Assembly (NCBI GenBank): GCA_905202055.1
Contig: CAJKQK010000054.1
Coordinates: 1-13,470, forward strand
Length of the DNA stretch: 13,470 nt
Direction of reading: 5' to 3'
From: an uncultured Oxalobacter sp.
Lineage (GTDB): Bacteria > Pseudomonadota > Gammaproteobacteria > Burkholderiales > Burkholderiaceae_D
Part shown: in pieces, positions 5,808-13,470 of the stretch
How positions within the stretch are numbered: the first letter of the stretch is position 1
Layout: each line of letters starts with the position of its first letter
The notes under the pieces: generated by a model
Databases searched by the model: none
What the model was told of the DNA's origin: nothing
The model's input: only the letters and a program-made list of their open reading frames with translations
Position numbers and translations under genes: made by a program

Positions 5808-7061
5808 TTACATGAAGGAAATCATGATATCGCCGAATTCTGAAGTCGATACCTGTCTGGCATCGTTCATCAGACGCGCGAAATCGATGGTGACCTGTCT
5901 GGAAGAAATGGCCTTTTGCATCGAATCGATGACCAGATCGGCTGCTTCTGTCCATCCGATATGACGCAACATCATTTCGGCGGAAAGTATCAGCGAGCCC
6001 GGGTTGACGTTGTTCTGGCCGGCCATCGTTGGCGCTGTGCCGTGAGTCGCTTCGAAAATGGCGACGGAATCGGAGATATTGGCGCCCGGGGCGATACCGA
6101 TACCGCCAACCTGTGCGGCCAGTGCGTCGGAAACATAATCGCCGTTCAGATTCAGTGTCGCCAGAACGCTGAATTCGGCAGGACGCAGCAGGATTTCCTG
6201 CAGGAATGCGTCAGCCAGTACGTCCTTGACGACGATTTCCTTGCCGGTTTTCGGATTGTTGAATGTGCACCAGGGGCCTTTGCCGATGACTTCCGCACCG
6301 AATTCATGTTTTGCCAGAGCGTACCCCCAATCGCGGAAACTGCCTTCCGTGAATTTCATGATGTTGCCCTTGTGAACGAGCGTGACCGAGGGACGGTCGT
6401 TGTCGATCGCATACTGAATGGCCTTGCGAACCAGACGTTCAGTACCTTCACGGGAAACAGGTTTGATGCCGATGCCGGATGTCTTGGGGAACCGGATCTG
6501 GCTGACGCCCATTTCTTTTGTCAGAAAATCGATGACTTTTCTGGCTTCAGGAGAGCCTTCGGCCCATTCGATACCGGCGTAAATGTCTTCGGTATTTTCA
6601 CGGAAAATGACCATATCGGTTTTTTCCGGTTCACGCAGCGGTGAGGGAACACCCTGAAAATAACGGACAGGACGCAGGCAGACATAAAGGTCCAGACGCT
6701 GTCTCATGGCGACGTTCAGTGAGCGGATGCCGCCACCGATCGGGGTCGTCAACGGTCCCTTGATGGAAATGACGAAATCTTTCATTGCTTCGAGGGTTTC
6801 GTCAGGAAGCCAGACGTTTTCGCCATAAACTTTTAAGGACTTTTCGCCCGCATAAACTTCCATCCATTCGATCCTGCGCTTGCCGCCATATGCTTTTTCA
6901 ATGGCGGCGTCGATAACCTTGCGCATGACAGGCGTTACATCGATACCGATGCCGTCGCCTTCGATAAAAGGAATAATCGGACGGTCGGGTACGTTCAGTG
7001 AAAAATCGGCATTAACCGTGATTTTGTCACCGGACTGGGGTACTTGAATATGTTGATACAT
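5808..7061 (-). CDS. icd: Isocitrate dehydrogenase (NADP-type family)
   Basis: This TCA-cycle enzyme oxidatively decarboxylates isocitrate to 2-oxoglutarate. At 417 residues it aligns along its whole length with E. coli Icd (416). Substrate-site features are S114 in GGGIRSLNVAMRQ (equivalent to E. coli Ser113, the AceK phosphorylation site), R120, R130 and R133, Y161, K231 and the metal-binding D308 and D312 in LNLNGDYVSDA. The cofactor loop reads HGTAPTMAGQ (340-349). Compared with E. coli, Lys344 and Tyr345 are replaced by T345 and M346, and Tyr391 by I392, while Arg395 (R396) and Val351 (V352) are kept, so coenzyme preference may differ from the standard NADP enzyme. A GGAG ribosome site precedes the ATG. 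The gene follows secF by 57 bases with no terminator between, and ends in a strong terminator. Family is certain; coenzyme is open. Confidence 0.96.
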   Translation of the reverse strand: MYQHIQVPQSGDKITVNADFSLNVPDRPIIPFIEGDGIGIDVTPVMRKVIDAAIEKAYGGKRRIEWMEVYAGEKSLKVYGENVWLPDETLEAMKDFVISIKGPLTTPIGGGIRSLNVAMRQRLDLYVCLRPVRYFQGVPSPLREPEKTDMVIFRENTEDIYAGIEWAEGSPEARKVIDFLTKEMGVSQIRFPKTSGIGIKPVSREGTERLVRKAIQYAIDNDRPSVTLVHKGNIMKFTEGSFRDWGYALAKHEFGAEVIGKGPWCTFNNPKTGKEIVVKDVLADAFLQEILLRPAEFSVLATLNLNGDYVSDALAAQVGGIGIAPGANISDSVAIFEATHGTAPTMAGQNNVNPGSLILSAEMMLRHIGWTEAADLVIDSMQKAISSRQVTIDFARLMNDARQVSTSEFGDIMISFM

Positions 7062-7118
7062 CAGAAGCTCCGGAATAATCTTTTAAATCAATAAAGCAAA
7101 ACGATTCATAAACACGGA

Positions 7119-8060
7119 TCAGACAACAGCGCCGTCGGCATTGCCTTTTTCCTTGACCGGCTTGACCAGATCCTCACGTTTGATGCCCAGCCAGATAGCA
7201 ATGGCAGCGGCAACGAAAACGGAAGAATAAATACCGAAACAGATACCGATTGTCAGCGCGATGGCAAAATTGTGCAAGGTCGGGCCGCCGAAAAGAAGCA
7301 TCGATAAAACCATGATTTGCGTACAGCCGTGGGTGATGACCGTTCTTGAAATCGTGCTTGTGATGGCATGATTCACGATTTCCTTGACGGTCGCCTTTCT
7401 CATCTTGCGAAAGTTTTCGCGAATCCGGTCGAAAATAATGACGGATTCATTCACCGAATACCCCAGAATCGCCAGCACGGCCGCCAGAACAGAGAGCGAG
7501 AATTCCCACTGGAAGAATGCAAAGAAACCGAGAATGATCACGATATCGTGAAGGTTCGCGATAATCGCCGATATGGCGTATTTCCACTCGAACCGGAATG
7601 CCAGATAAATAATGATCCCGATAACCACCATTCCCAGTGCCATCAACCCGTTATGGGTCAGTTCATCCCCGACTTGCGGTCCGACAAACTCAACCCGTTG
7701 CAAATGGACGTCAGGATTCTGCTGGGTCAGCGCGGTCATCACCCTGGCGCTTTGTTCGGCAGAGGTCAGGTCTTTCTGTAAGGGCAGGTTGATCATGACA
7801 TCCTGCGCCCGTCCAAAGTTCTGAACCTGAAAATCGTCACCGAACCCCAGATCCTTGATCGTGCTGCGAATGCCTTCGAGATCGGCCGCTTTCTGGTAAT
7901 TGACTTCCATGACGGTACCGCCGGTAAACTCGACGGAAAGGTGCAACCCCTTGTGCCAGAGAAAAAACACGGCGGCAAGGAAGGTGATGAATGAAATGAT
8001 ATTGAATATCAGCGCATGGCGCATGAAGGGAATATCTTTTTTAATCCTAAAGAATTCCAT
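7119..8060 (-). CDS. secF: Protein translocase subunit SecF
   Basis: SecF is an inner-membrane partner of SecD that uses the proton-motive force to help pull preproteins out of the SecYEG channel on the periplasmic side. The 313-residue protein has a first transmembrane helix (about 17-36), a periplasmic domain starting with SVEFTGGT (42-49), and five more membrane segments in the C-terminal half. Conserved signatures include ILGYSVNESVIIFDRIREN (198-216) in the fourth helix and loop, and HNFAIALTIGICFGIYSS (263-280) near the end. The cytoplasmic tail is Lys-rich. An AGGA ribosome site lies before the ATG, and the gene starts 32 bases after the secD stop, as expected for a secDF operon. Length and motifs are normal. 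Confidence 0.97.
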   Translation of the reverse strand: MEFFRIKKDIPFMRHALIFNIISFITFLAAVFFLWHKGLHLSVEFTGGTVMEVNYQKAADLEGIRSTIKDLGFGDDFQVQNFGRAQDVMINLPLQKDLTSAEQSARVMTALTQQNPDVHLQRVEFVGPQVGDELTHNGLMALGMVVIGIIIYLAFRFEWKYAISAIIANLHDIVIILGFFAFFQWEFSLSVLAAVLAILGYSVNESVIIFDRIRENFRKMRKATVKEIVNHAITSTISRTVITHGCTQIMVLSMLLFGGPTLHNFAIALTIGICFGIYSSVFVAAAIAIWLGIKREDLVKPVKEKGNADGAVV

Positions 8061-8092
8061 AATCGATCCTGTTGGTTATCCGTATAAGTAAA

Positions 8093-9964
8093 TTAGTTTT
8101 TTGTGTAATCCGATGGGGTATGACCTCTCCATACCTGTCCGATGGAAAGCGACGCGAGTTTTTTCCTGCGTCCGTACCAGAGATTGGCAATGCCTCTGGA
8201 AACGAAAACGGCAGAGAAAAGCGACGTCAAAATACCGATGACGTGAACCACCGCAAACCCGCGAATCGGACCGGAACCAAATATCAACAGCGCCAGACCG
8301 GCGATCAAAGTCGTAACGTTCGAATCGAGAATGGTTGCCCATGCATGCGCGAATCCGTTTGAAATAGCCGTTTGCGGGGAGTGATCCATCCGGAGCTCTT
8401 CACGGATACGCTCGTTAATCAGAACGTTCGAGTCGATCGCCATGCCGAGCGCCAGCGCAATAGCGGCGATCCCCGGCAAGGTCAGGGTAATTTGCATGAG
8501 CGACAGAATGGCGATCAGCAACAAAACGTTTACCGACAGGGCAATTACGCTGAAGAGACCGAAAACCATGTAGTACAGGATCATGAAGATCGAAACGGTT
8601 GCAAATCCGTACAGTGTGGAGAGGAAACCTTTCGTGATGTTCTCTGCACCCAGTTGAGGTCCGATTGTGCGTTCTTCAATGATTTGCATTGGAGCGGCCA
8701 GCGAACCTGCGCGCAACAGCAGGGCCAGATCGGTCGCCGCTTCAGGCGTATTCATGCCTGTGATCTGGAATTTTGAACCGAGTTCATCGCGAATGGAAGC
8801 GACGGTCAGAACTTCACCCTTGCCTTTTTCAAACAGGACGATAGCCATCAGCTTGCCGATTTTGCCACGGGTTGCCTGACGCATCTTGCGGCCGCCATCG
8901 CCATTCAAATCGATACTGACCGCCGGTTGCTGGTACTGGTCGAAGCTTGCGGACGCATTGGAAATGTAATCGCCGGTAATGACAGGGTCCTTATACAGGA
9001 TGACCGGCGCGCCCTTGCCGAGGCGGAAGAGTTCGGAGCCCAGTGGGACAGCGACGGATTCTTCGGTACCACGGGTAACCGATTCATCCACCATGCGGAC
9101 TTCAAGGGTGGCGGTACGGCCGATAATGTCCTTGGCGCGGGAAACGTCCTGAACCCCTGGCAACTGGACAACGATACGGTCTGCCCCCTGCTGCTGAATG
9201 ACCGGTTCGTTAACGCCGAGTTCGTTGACCCGTTTGGACAGGGTGGCGATATTCTGTTTGACGCTGTTTTCCTTGACCTGTTTGACGGCTTCCGGGCTCA
9301 GGGAAAGGATCAGTTTGTTGCCGCCATCTTCACGCAGCGTAACATCGGACATCTGTCCTTTGAGGATTTTTTCGGCCTGCTGGCGCGTTTGCACATCAGT
9401 GAACTGCATTTCAACTGTATCGCGGACACGGGTCAGACCGGAATAACGGATGTTCTTTTCACGCATGAGATTACGCGCGGAAGTCTGCATACCGGCAATT
9501 CTTGAGTTCAGTGCCGCGTTAACGTCCACCTGCATCAGGAAATGGACGCCACCACGAAGGTCGAGACCGAGATACATCGGCAAGGCATGCAGGCTCTGTA
9601 GCCATTGGGGGGTATTCGGCAAGAGGTTGAAAGCGATGCTGTAGGTCGGGTCAGCCGGATCGGCATTCAGTTTGCTTTCAAGTACTTCTTTCGCCCTGAA
9701 CTGGACTTCGGTATTGGTAAAACGGACCTTGATGGTCGAATGCATACCGCTGTTGTCGAAGAAGACGCCGTCAGTCTCGATATTGTTGTCTTTCAATATG
9801 CTTTCGACCTGCCCTGTCATGGGGGGGGCGATTTTGACGGTCGATCGGACGCTGCTGATCTGGACGGCCGGTGATTCACCGAAGAAGTTCGGAAGTGTAT
9901 AAATGATGCCGAAAACAATGGCTGCGGCAATAATGAGGTATTTCCAGAGTGGGTAACGATTCAT
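8093..9964 (-). CDS. secD: Protein translocase subunit SecD
   Basis: SecD is the larger subunit of the SecDF membrane complex, a proton-driven factor that aids late steps of Sec export. The 623-residue protein has transmembrane helix 1 (about 8-25), a large periplasmic region, and five closely spaced helices from about 445 to 595. Signatures in order are YLGLDLRGGVHF (131-142), VNELGVNEPVIQQQG (246-260), LLLRAGSLAAP (415-425), TIGPQLG (433-439) and GMAIDSNVLINERIREE (507-523), where the membrane Asp (D511) is the residue linked to proton movement in this family. The start MNRYPLWKYL is the usual betaproteobacterial one, although no good ribosome site precedes it. It lies 68 bases after yajC without a terminator, so co-transcription with yajC and secF is likely. 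Confidence 0.97.
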   Translation of the reverse strand: MNRYPLWKYLIIAAAIVFGIIYTLPNFFGESPAVQISSVRSTVKIAPPMTGQVESILKDNNIETDGVFFDNSGMHSTIKVRFTNTEVQFRAKEVLESKLNADPADPTYSIAFNLLPNTPQWLQSLHALPMYLGLDLRGGVHFLMQVDVNAALNSRIAGMQTSARNLMREKNIRYSGLTRVRDTVEMQFTDVQTRQQAEKILKGQMSDVTLREDGGNKLILSLSPEAVKQVKENSVKQNIATLSKRVNELGVNEPVIQQQGADRIVVQLPGVQDVSRAKDIIGRTATLEVRMVDESVTRGTEESVAVPLGSELFRLGKGAPVILYKDPVITGDYISNASASFDQYQQPAVSIDLNGDGGRKMRQATRGKIGKLMAIVLFEKGKGEVLTVASIRDELGSKFQITGMNTPEAATDLALLLRAGSLAAPMQIIEERTIGPQLGAENITKGFLSTLYGFATVSIFMILYYMVFGLFSVIALSVNVLLLIAILSLMQITLTLPGIAAIALALGMAIDSNVLINERIREELRMDHSPQTAISNGFAHAWATILDSNVTTLIAGLALLIFGSGPIRGFAVVHVIGILTSLFSAVFVSRGIANLWYGRRKKLASLSIGQVWRGHTPSDYTKN

Positions 9965-10032
9965 AATGATTCAGGGTTTGAAAATGCCCGCTCACGACGA
10001 ACAGGCAATCCAGTCACAATATTCTGGGTCTG

Positions 10033-10359
10033 TTACAACGTTTCGATGGTACCGTTCGGGAGCATCGAAACAATAGAGGCTCTCTGAATGATGATTTCCG
10101 TTCCTTCGGCAATCTGCAGGGTCAGGAAGTTGTCGGAAACTTTCGTGATTTTTCCGACGATTCCGCCGGAAGTCAGAACTTCGTCGCCAACCGTCAGGGC
10201 ACTGATCATTTCGCGCTGTTCTTTCTGTTTTTTCTGCTGGGGGCGGATCATCAGGAAATACAGGACAGCAAACATCAGTACGAGAGGAAGGAAACTTCCC
10301 ATACTGTCGAGGCTGAAACCGGATGCGGCGGTTTGGGCATATGCGTTGGTAATGAACAT
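10033..10359 (-). CDS. yajC: Preprotein translocase accessory subunit YajC
   Basis: YajC is a small single-pass inner-membrane protein that copurifies with SecDF and is normally encoded directly upstream of secD, as here. Of its 108 residues, about 20-38 form the transmembrane helix (SFLPLVLMFAVLYFLMI), followed by the hallmark RPQQKKQKE stretch (39-47) and a small cytoplasmic beta-rich domain containing LTVGDEVLTSGGIVGKI (55-71). A TGGAG ribosome site lies just upstream. It has no catalytic residues and is dispensable in E. coli according to general knowledge. An extended -10 promoter in the space before it may let yajC-secD-secF be expressed separately from tgt. Confidence 0.95.
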   Translation of the reverse strand: MFITNAYAQTAASGFSLDSMGSFLPLVLMFAVLYFLMIRPQQKKQKEQREMISALTVGDEVLTSGGIVGKITKVSDNFLTLQIAEGTEIIIQRASIVSMLPNGTIETL

Positions 10360-10393
10360 AACATCTCCAGTTTGGATTTTTGTTTAACACAGG

Positions 10394-10402
10394 ATTCTAG
10401 CA
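10394..10402 (-). promoter_or_regulatory. Extended -10 promoter candidate for yajC-secDF
   Basis: Minus-strand TGCTAGAAT is an extended -10 element (TGn plus TAGAAT, five of six consensus bases), 35 bases before the yajC start. There is no clear -35, which extended -10 promoters tolerate. The 185-base space between tgt and yajC contains no recognisable terminator, so read-through from tgt would also be possible. Confidence 0.45.
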
Positions 10403-10544
10403 CTATGCGCTGTGTTTTCATGCATTTATGCGGTTTGCGGGAAAATATAGCGTTTTTTTTGGCCGAATCCATTCAATCTTGAAGCGAAATGATGTCATTT
10501 CAATAAAAAGGGCAATGACAATCCGTCAATATTAAAGAGATCGC

Positions 10545-11672
10545 TTATATGCCTTTTTGTCGTTCCGCATGAAACTGTGCGGTAAATTCGTTAAACCGGT
10601 CGTTTTCAATCGCGTCACGCATGTCATTCATGAGTTGAAGGTAGTAATGCAGATTGTGGATCGTGCTGAGTTGCGCACCAAGAATTTCGCCGACGCGGTT
10701 CAGGTGATGAATGTAGGCGCGTGAAAAATGGCGACAGGCATAACACTGGCAGGTTTCGTCCAGCGGTTTTTCGTCATCCTTGTAACGGGCGTTGCGGATC
10801 CGGATATCGCCGAAACGCGTGAAAAGCCACCCGTTTCGTGCATTGCGTGTGGGCATGACGCAGTCGAACATGTCGATGCCACTGGCAACACCGGCGACCA
10901 GATCCTCTGGTGTACCCACTCCCATCAGATAGTGAGGCATGTGGGCAGGCAGGCGCGGGCCGATATGGGACAGGATTCGCATCATTTCTTCTTTGGGTTC
11001 GCCTACGGACAGGCCACCGATGGCAATACCATTGAATCCCATTTGTGAAAGCCCGGCCAGAGACTCGTCACGCAAATCGGTGAACATGCCGCCCTGTACA
11101 ATGCCGAAGAGGGCATTTTTATTTTCATTCCGGTCGAACTCGTCCTTCGAGCGTTGTCCCCAGCGCAAAGACAGTTGCATCGACTGGGCTGCCTCGTCTT
11201 TGGTCGCCGGTCTGTCGTTGATCAGATAGGGAGTGCATTCGTCGAATTGCATGACAATGTCCGAATTCAGCACGTGCTGGATCTGCATGGAAATTTCCGG
11301 CGACAGAAAAAGTTTACTGCCATTGATGGGCGAGGCGAATCTGACGCCCTCTTCGCTGATTTTGCGCATTGCGCCGAGCGAAAAGACCTGAAACCCACCC
11401 GAGTCGGTCAATATCGGTTTGTCCCAGCCGATGAAATCGTGGAGTCCGCCGAACCGGTTGATGACGTCGAGTCCGGGGCGCAACCAGAGATGGAAGGTGT
11501 TGCCGAGGATGATTTGCGCTTCGATGTCGTCGAGGTTTTCCGGCGACATGGCCTTGACGGAACCATACGTTCCGACTGGCATGAAGATCGGTGTTTCTAC
11601 GGTACCGTGCGCCAGTTTCAAACGTCCTCTTCTGGCGTTTGATGAGGTGTTGATGAGTTCAAAATCAAGCAT
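10545..11672 (-). CDS. tgt: tRNA-guanine transglycosylase (queuine tRNA-ribosyltransferase)
   Basis: Bacterial Tgt exchanges guanine-34 in the anticodon wobble position of tRNAs for Asp, Asn, His and Tyr with preQ1, the first tRNA-bound step of queuosine synthesis. The 375-residue protein is a complete TIM-barrel enzyme. Visible are the general acid/base region LTDSGGFQVFSL (88-99, D90), the pocket segment FGIVQGG (189-195) and AIGGLSVGE (217-225), the nucleophile region GIDMFDCVMPTRNARNG (265-281), and the zinc site C308-x-C310-x2-C313 with H339. Length equals that of E. coli Tgt (375). It follows queA by 36 bases with no terminator, matching the classic queA-tgt pair whose products act in succession. 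Ribosome site is modest (GGGA). Confidence 0.98.
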   Translation of the reverse strand: MLDFELINTSSNARRGRLKLAHGTVETPIFMPVGTYGSVKAMSPENLDDIEAQIILGNTFHLWLRPGLDVINRFGGLHDFIGWDKPILTDSGGFQVFSLGAMRKISEEGVRFASPINGSKLFLSPEISMQIQHVLNSDIVMQFDECTPYLINDRPATKDEAAQSMQLSLRWGQRSKDEFDRNENKNALFGIVQGGMFTDLRDESLAGLSQMGFNGIAIGGLSVGEPKEEMMRILSHIGPRLPAHMPHYLMGVGTPEDLVAGVASGIDMFDCVMPTRNARNGWLFTRFGDIRIRNARYKDDEKPLDETCQCYACRHFSRAYIHHLNRVGEILGAQLSTIHNLHYYLQLMNDMRDAIENDRFNEFTAQFHAERQKGI

Positions 11673-11708
11673 GTGTCTGATTCCCGGTTGCAGTGGTGAA
11701 TAATCGGC

Positions 11709-12740
11709 TCAGCCGTTTTTGTGGGAAGTGCATTTCAGCAGCATGGCGTCGCCATAACTGAAAAAACGGTATTTTTCGTTAATGGCATGTGCGTACGCCT
11801 TTCTGATCAGGTTAAATCCGGCAAAGGCGGAAACCAGCATGAGCAGGGTCGACTTCGGCAAATGAAAATTCGTGATCAGGTGATCGACTGTCTGGAACTG
11901 ATAGCCAGGTGTGATGAAAAGCGATGTTTCGTTACTGCCCGCTTTCAACACGCCTGTTTGTGAAGCGGATTCCAGTGCACGTAGGCTGGTTGTGCCCACA
12001 CCGATGACCTTGTGTTTGCCTTGCTGTGCGGTTTTGACAGCCTCGACGGTTTCTTCGGGGATGGTGTACCACTCGGTATGCATCTGGTGTTCTGACAGGT
12101 TTTCACTGCGTACGGGCTGGAAAGTTCCTGCACCGACATGAAGGGTCAGATAGGCGAAGCGCACACCCTTTTTCCGGAGCTCTTCCATCAATTCGTCATC
12201 GAAATGCAATCCGGCAGTCGGTGCGGCAACCGCTCCCAATTCGCTGGCAAAAACGGTCTGGTATCGCTTTTCATCGAATGAATCGGCAGCCCTCTCAATG
12301 TAGGGCGGCAAGGGTAGATGGCCGTGTGCTTCCAGTATTTTGAAGATGTCGGAAGGAAATTGCAGAATGAAGAATTCTCCATCCCTTCCTGTGACGGTAA
12401 CGTCGAGTTCATCATCAATACGGATGATACTGTTGGCTTTCGGGGATTTGGACGCCCTGATTTTGGCCAGAGCTTTCCGGTTGTCGAGGATGCGTTCGAT
12501 CAGGATTTCGATTTTTCCGCCAGAGGCTTTCGAGCCGAAAAAGCGGGCTTTCAATACCCTGGTATTGTTGAAAACAAGCAGGTCGCCTTCAGACAGATTG
12601 TCGATCAGGTGATAAAAACGGGAATCGGCGATTTTTTTCTCGTCGACGAGCAACAGACGGGAAGCGCTGCGTTCAGGTAAGGGGAATTGGGCGATCAATT
12701 CCTCGGGTAATTCAAAATCGAAATCGGAAAGTGTATACAT
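11709..12740 (-). CDS. queA: S-adenosylmethionine:tRNA ribosyltransferase-isomerase
   Basis: QueA transfers and isomerises the ribosyl part of S-adenosylmethionine onto preQ1-tRNA, giving epoxyqueuosine, the step after Tgt. The protein starts in the usual way (MYTLSDFDFELPEELIA), has the FNNTRVLKARFFG segment near residues 57-69, the conserved GAVAAPTAGLHF (about 168-179), the LHVGAGTFQPVR stretch (about 199-210), and the C-terminal LITNFHLPKSTLLMLVSAF. I place the start at 12740, giving 343 residues. An ATG at 12755 would add five residues (MACFG), but those do not resemble family N-termini. Neither start has a good ribosome site, and the upstream ATG lies in a small inverted repeat. The gene opens the queA-tgt unit, after malQ. 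Confidence 0.96.
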   Translation of the reverse strand: MYTLSDFDFELPEELIAQFPLPERSASRLLLVDEKKIADSRFYHLIDNLSEGDLLVFNNTRVLKARFFGSKASGGKIEILIERILDNRKALAKIRASKSPKANSIIRIDDELDVTVTGRDGEFFILQFPSDIFKILEAHGHLPLPPYIERAADSFDEKRYQTVFASELGAVAAPTAGLHFDDELMEELRKKGVRFAYLTLHVGAGTFQPVRSENLSEHQMHTEWYTIPEETVEAVKTAQQGKHKVIGVGTTSLRALESASQTGVLKAGSNETSLFITPGYQFQTVDHLITNFHLPKSTLLMLVSAFAGFNLIRKAYAHAINEKYRFFSYGDAMLLKCTSHKNG

Positions 12741-12748
12741 GCCAAAAC

Positions 12749-12773
12749 AGGCCATGGTTTACTTCAATGGCCT
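12749..12773 (-). repeat. Inverted repeat at the queA start
   Basis: Seven-base arms AGGCCAT and ATGGCCT are separated by 11 bases, immediately upstream of the preferred queA start and covering the alternative ATG at 12755. In RNA this would form a hairpin ending eight bases before the start codon. The repeat is directly visible; an effect on translation is inferred. Confidence 0.4.
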
Positions 12774-12809
12774 AAATGAATAAAAAAAAACGGTTTTCAG
12801 GAAGTCGAC

Positions 12810-12815
12810 AGTATA
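12810..12815 (-). promoter_or_regulatory. Possible -10 box for queA
   Basis: Minus-strand TATACT (five of six consensus bases) lies eight bases past the malQ stop, 69 bases before the queA start. The -35 position is poor. It could give queA its own transcript, independent of malQ. Confidence 0.3.
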
Positions 12816-12822
12816 TCCGTGT

Positions 12823-13470
12823 TTAATGGCGAGAATAAGCGCGTCCGTATATTTCTGTCATTTGGGCAAGAAATTCGGCATACCAGCCTTCAACCTGATT
12901 CCATGAAAAACGCCATTCCCACGCTCCCGTGCTGTTGCCCGGGGTATTCATCCTTGCCTGTGAGCCAAGCCCCAGAATATCCTGATAAGGCGTCAGTGAA
13001 AACGCTGCCGTTGACGACCATGCCGAACGGATCAGATCCCACTGTATCCAGTTTCCATTGATACTCAGGTAACGGCGTGCAAAATCCCTGTCCCATTCGG
13101 AAAGTGAATCCCACCAGCCCCGCGCAGTATCATTATCGTGCGTGCCGGTATAGACGACGGTATCCGGTTTGTAATTATGAGGGAGATAGGGATTGTCGGG
13201 ATTGTGGTCGAAAGCAAATTGCAGGATACGCATACCGGGCAGTTCATATTTTTTTCTCAGATCGTTGACTGCCGGTGTGATGACGCCGAGGTCTTCCGCG
13301 ATGAAACCGAGTGAACCGAATTCTTTTTGCAGGGCGTCGAAAAAAGAATCTCCCGGGCCCGGCAGCCACTGGCCTTCCGAGGGCTTTTTTGCATTGGCAG
13401 GAATGGCCCAGTAGGCCTGAAAGCCCCGAAAATGGTCGATCCGGACAGTGTCGTACATTTCCAGCATGTA
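12823..13470 (-). CDS. malQ: 4-alpha-glucanotransferase (amylomaltase), C-terminal part, cut by window edge
   Basis: MalQ (glycoside hydrolase family 77) moves alpha-1,4-glucan segments between maltodextrins in the cytoplasm, in maltodextrin or glycogen metabolism. The last 215 codons are present and the frame stays open to the window edge. All three catalytic carboxylates of the family are in this part: the nucleophile Asp in VRIDHFRGFQAYW (codon at 13435-13437), the acid/base Glu in FIAEDLGV (13294-13296), and the stabilising Asp region TGTHDNDTARGWW (near 13135). Close to the C-terminus, PYQDILGLGSQARMNTPG is also typical. The style resembles the shorter amylomaltases of about 500 residues (Thermus, plant type) rather than the long E. 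coli MalQ. No glycogen or maltose genes are visible on this side, and the partners would lie beyond the right edge. Confidence 0.94.
   Translation of the reverse strand, partial: YMLEMYDTVRIDHFRGFQAYWAIPANAKKPSEGQWLPGPGDSFFDALQKEFGSLGFIAEDLGVITPAVNDLRKKYELPGMRILQFAFDHNPDNPYLPHNYKPDTVVYTGTHDNDTARGWWDSLSEWDRDFARRYLSINGNWIQWDLIRSAWSSTAAFSLTPYQDILGLGSQARMNTPGNSTGAWEWRFSWNQVEGWYAEFLAQMTEIYGRAYSRH

Noticed and set aside
5916..6644. A 242-codon plus-strand open frame
   Set aside because: It is a shadow of icd on the opposite strand.
8927..9505. A 192-codon plus-strand open frame
   Set aside because: It is a shadow of secD; no domain and no ribosome site of note.
10275..10472. A 65-codon minus-strand open frame upstream of and overlapping yajC
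   Set aside because: It is out of frame with yajC, spans the probable promoter and has no recognisable features.
12782..12825. Terminator between malQ and queA, suggested by a run of nine T on the minus strand
   Set aside because: Only a 4-base-pair stem with a loop of more than 20 bases (ACGG / CCGT) precedes the T run, so I cannot support an intrinsic terminator here.

Overview
The window reads as the chromosome of a betaproteobacterium, most likely of the Burkholderiales, and an Oxalobacter-like member of the Oxalobacteraceae fits best. The basis is the moderate GC content, the order argS / SPOR-domain gene / dsbA, the Burkholderiales-type fumarylacetoacetate hydrolase-family protein, and the queA-tgt-yajC-secD-secF cluster. 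The taxonomic call is inference from protein flavour and gene order; no database was consulted. Every supported gene lies on the minus strand, so transcription runs from high to low coordinates. Most of the window is core housekeeping sequence.

In transcription order: the C-terminal part of a 4-alpha-glucanotransferase (malQ, cut by the window edge); queA and tgt, two enzymes of tRNA queuosine synthesis; yajC, secD and secF, the accessory membrane subunits of the Sec translocase; icd, isocitrate dehydrogenase, 57 bases after secF and closed by a clear terminator; a fumarylacetoacetate hydrolase-family gene with its own terminator; a small secreted Spy/CpxP-like protein with its own terminator; then argS, a membrane-anchored SPOR-domain protein and dsbA, packed a few bases apart and closed by a terminator. 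After that the sequence becomes AT-rich, and the N-terminal 170 codons of what looks like a type IIG restriction-modification enzyme run off the left edge. This last gene is the only accessory (defence-type) element visible.

Functionally, the centre couples tRNA modification and protein export (queA-tgt-yajC-secDF). The argS block links translation with envelope functions: periplasmic disulfide formation (DsbA) and peptidoglycan or division binding (SPOR). Four intrinsic terminators give the transcription-unit boundaries. No tRNA, rRNA, insertion sequence, CRISPR array or prophage gene was seen.

No convincing wholly new system was found. Points worth a second look are: the partial restriction-modification gene, whose nuclease-like region seems to lack the usual E-x-K; an 8-base inverted repeat bracketing a consensus -10 box upstream of argS; isocitrate dehydrogenase with changed residues at positions that set NADP preference in E. 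coli; a FAH-family enzyme without the usual lid histidine; and a small hairpin over the start of queA.
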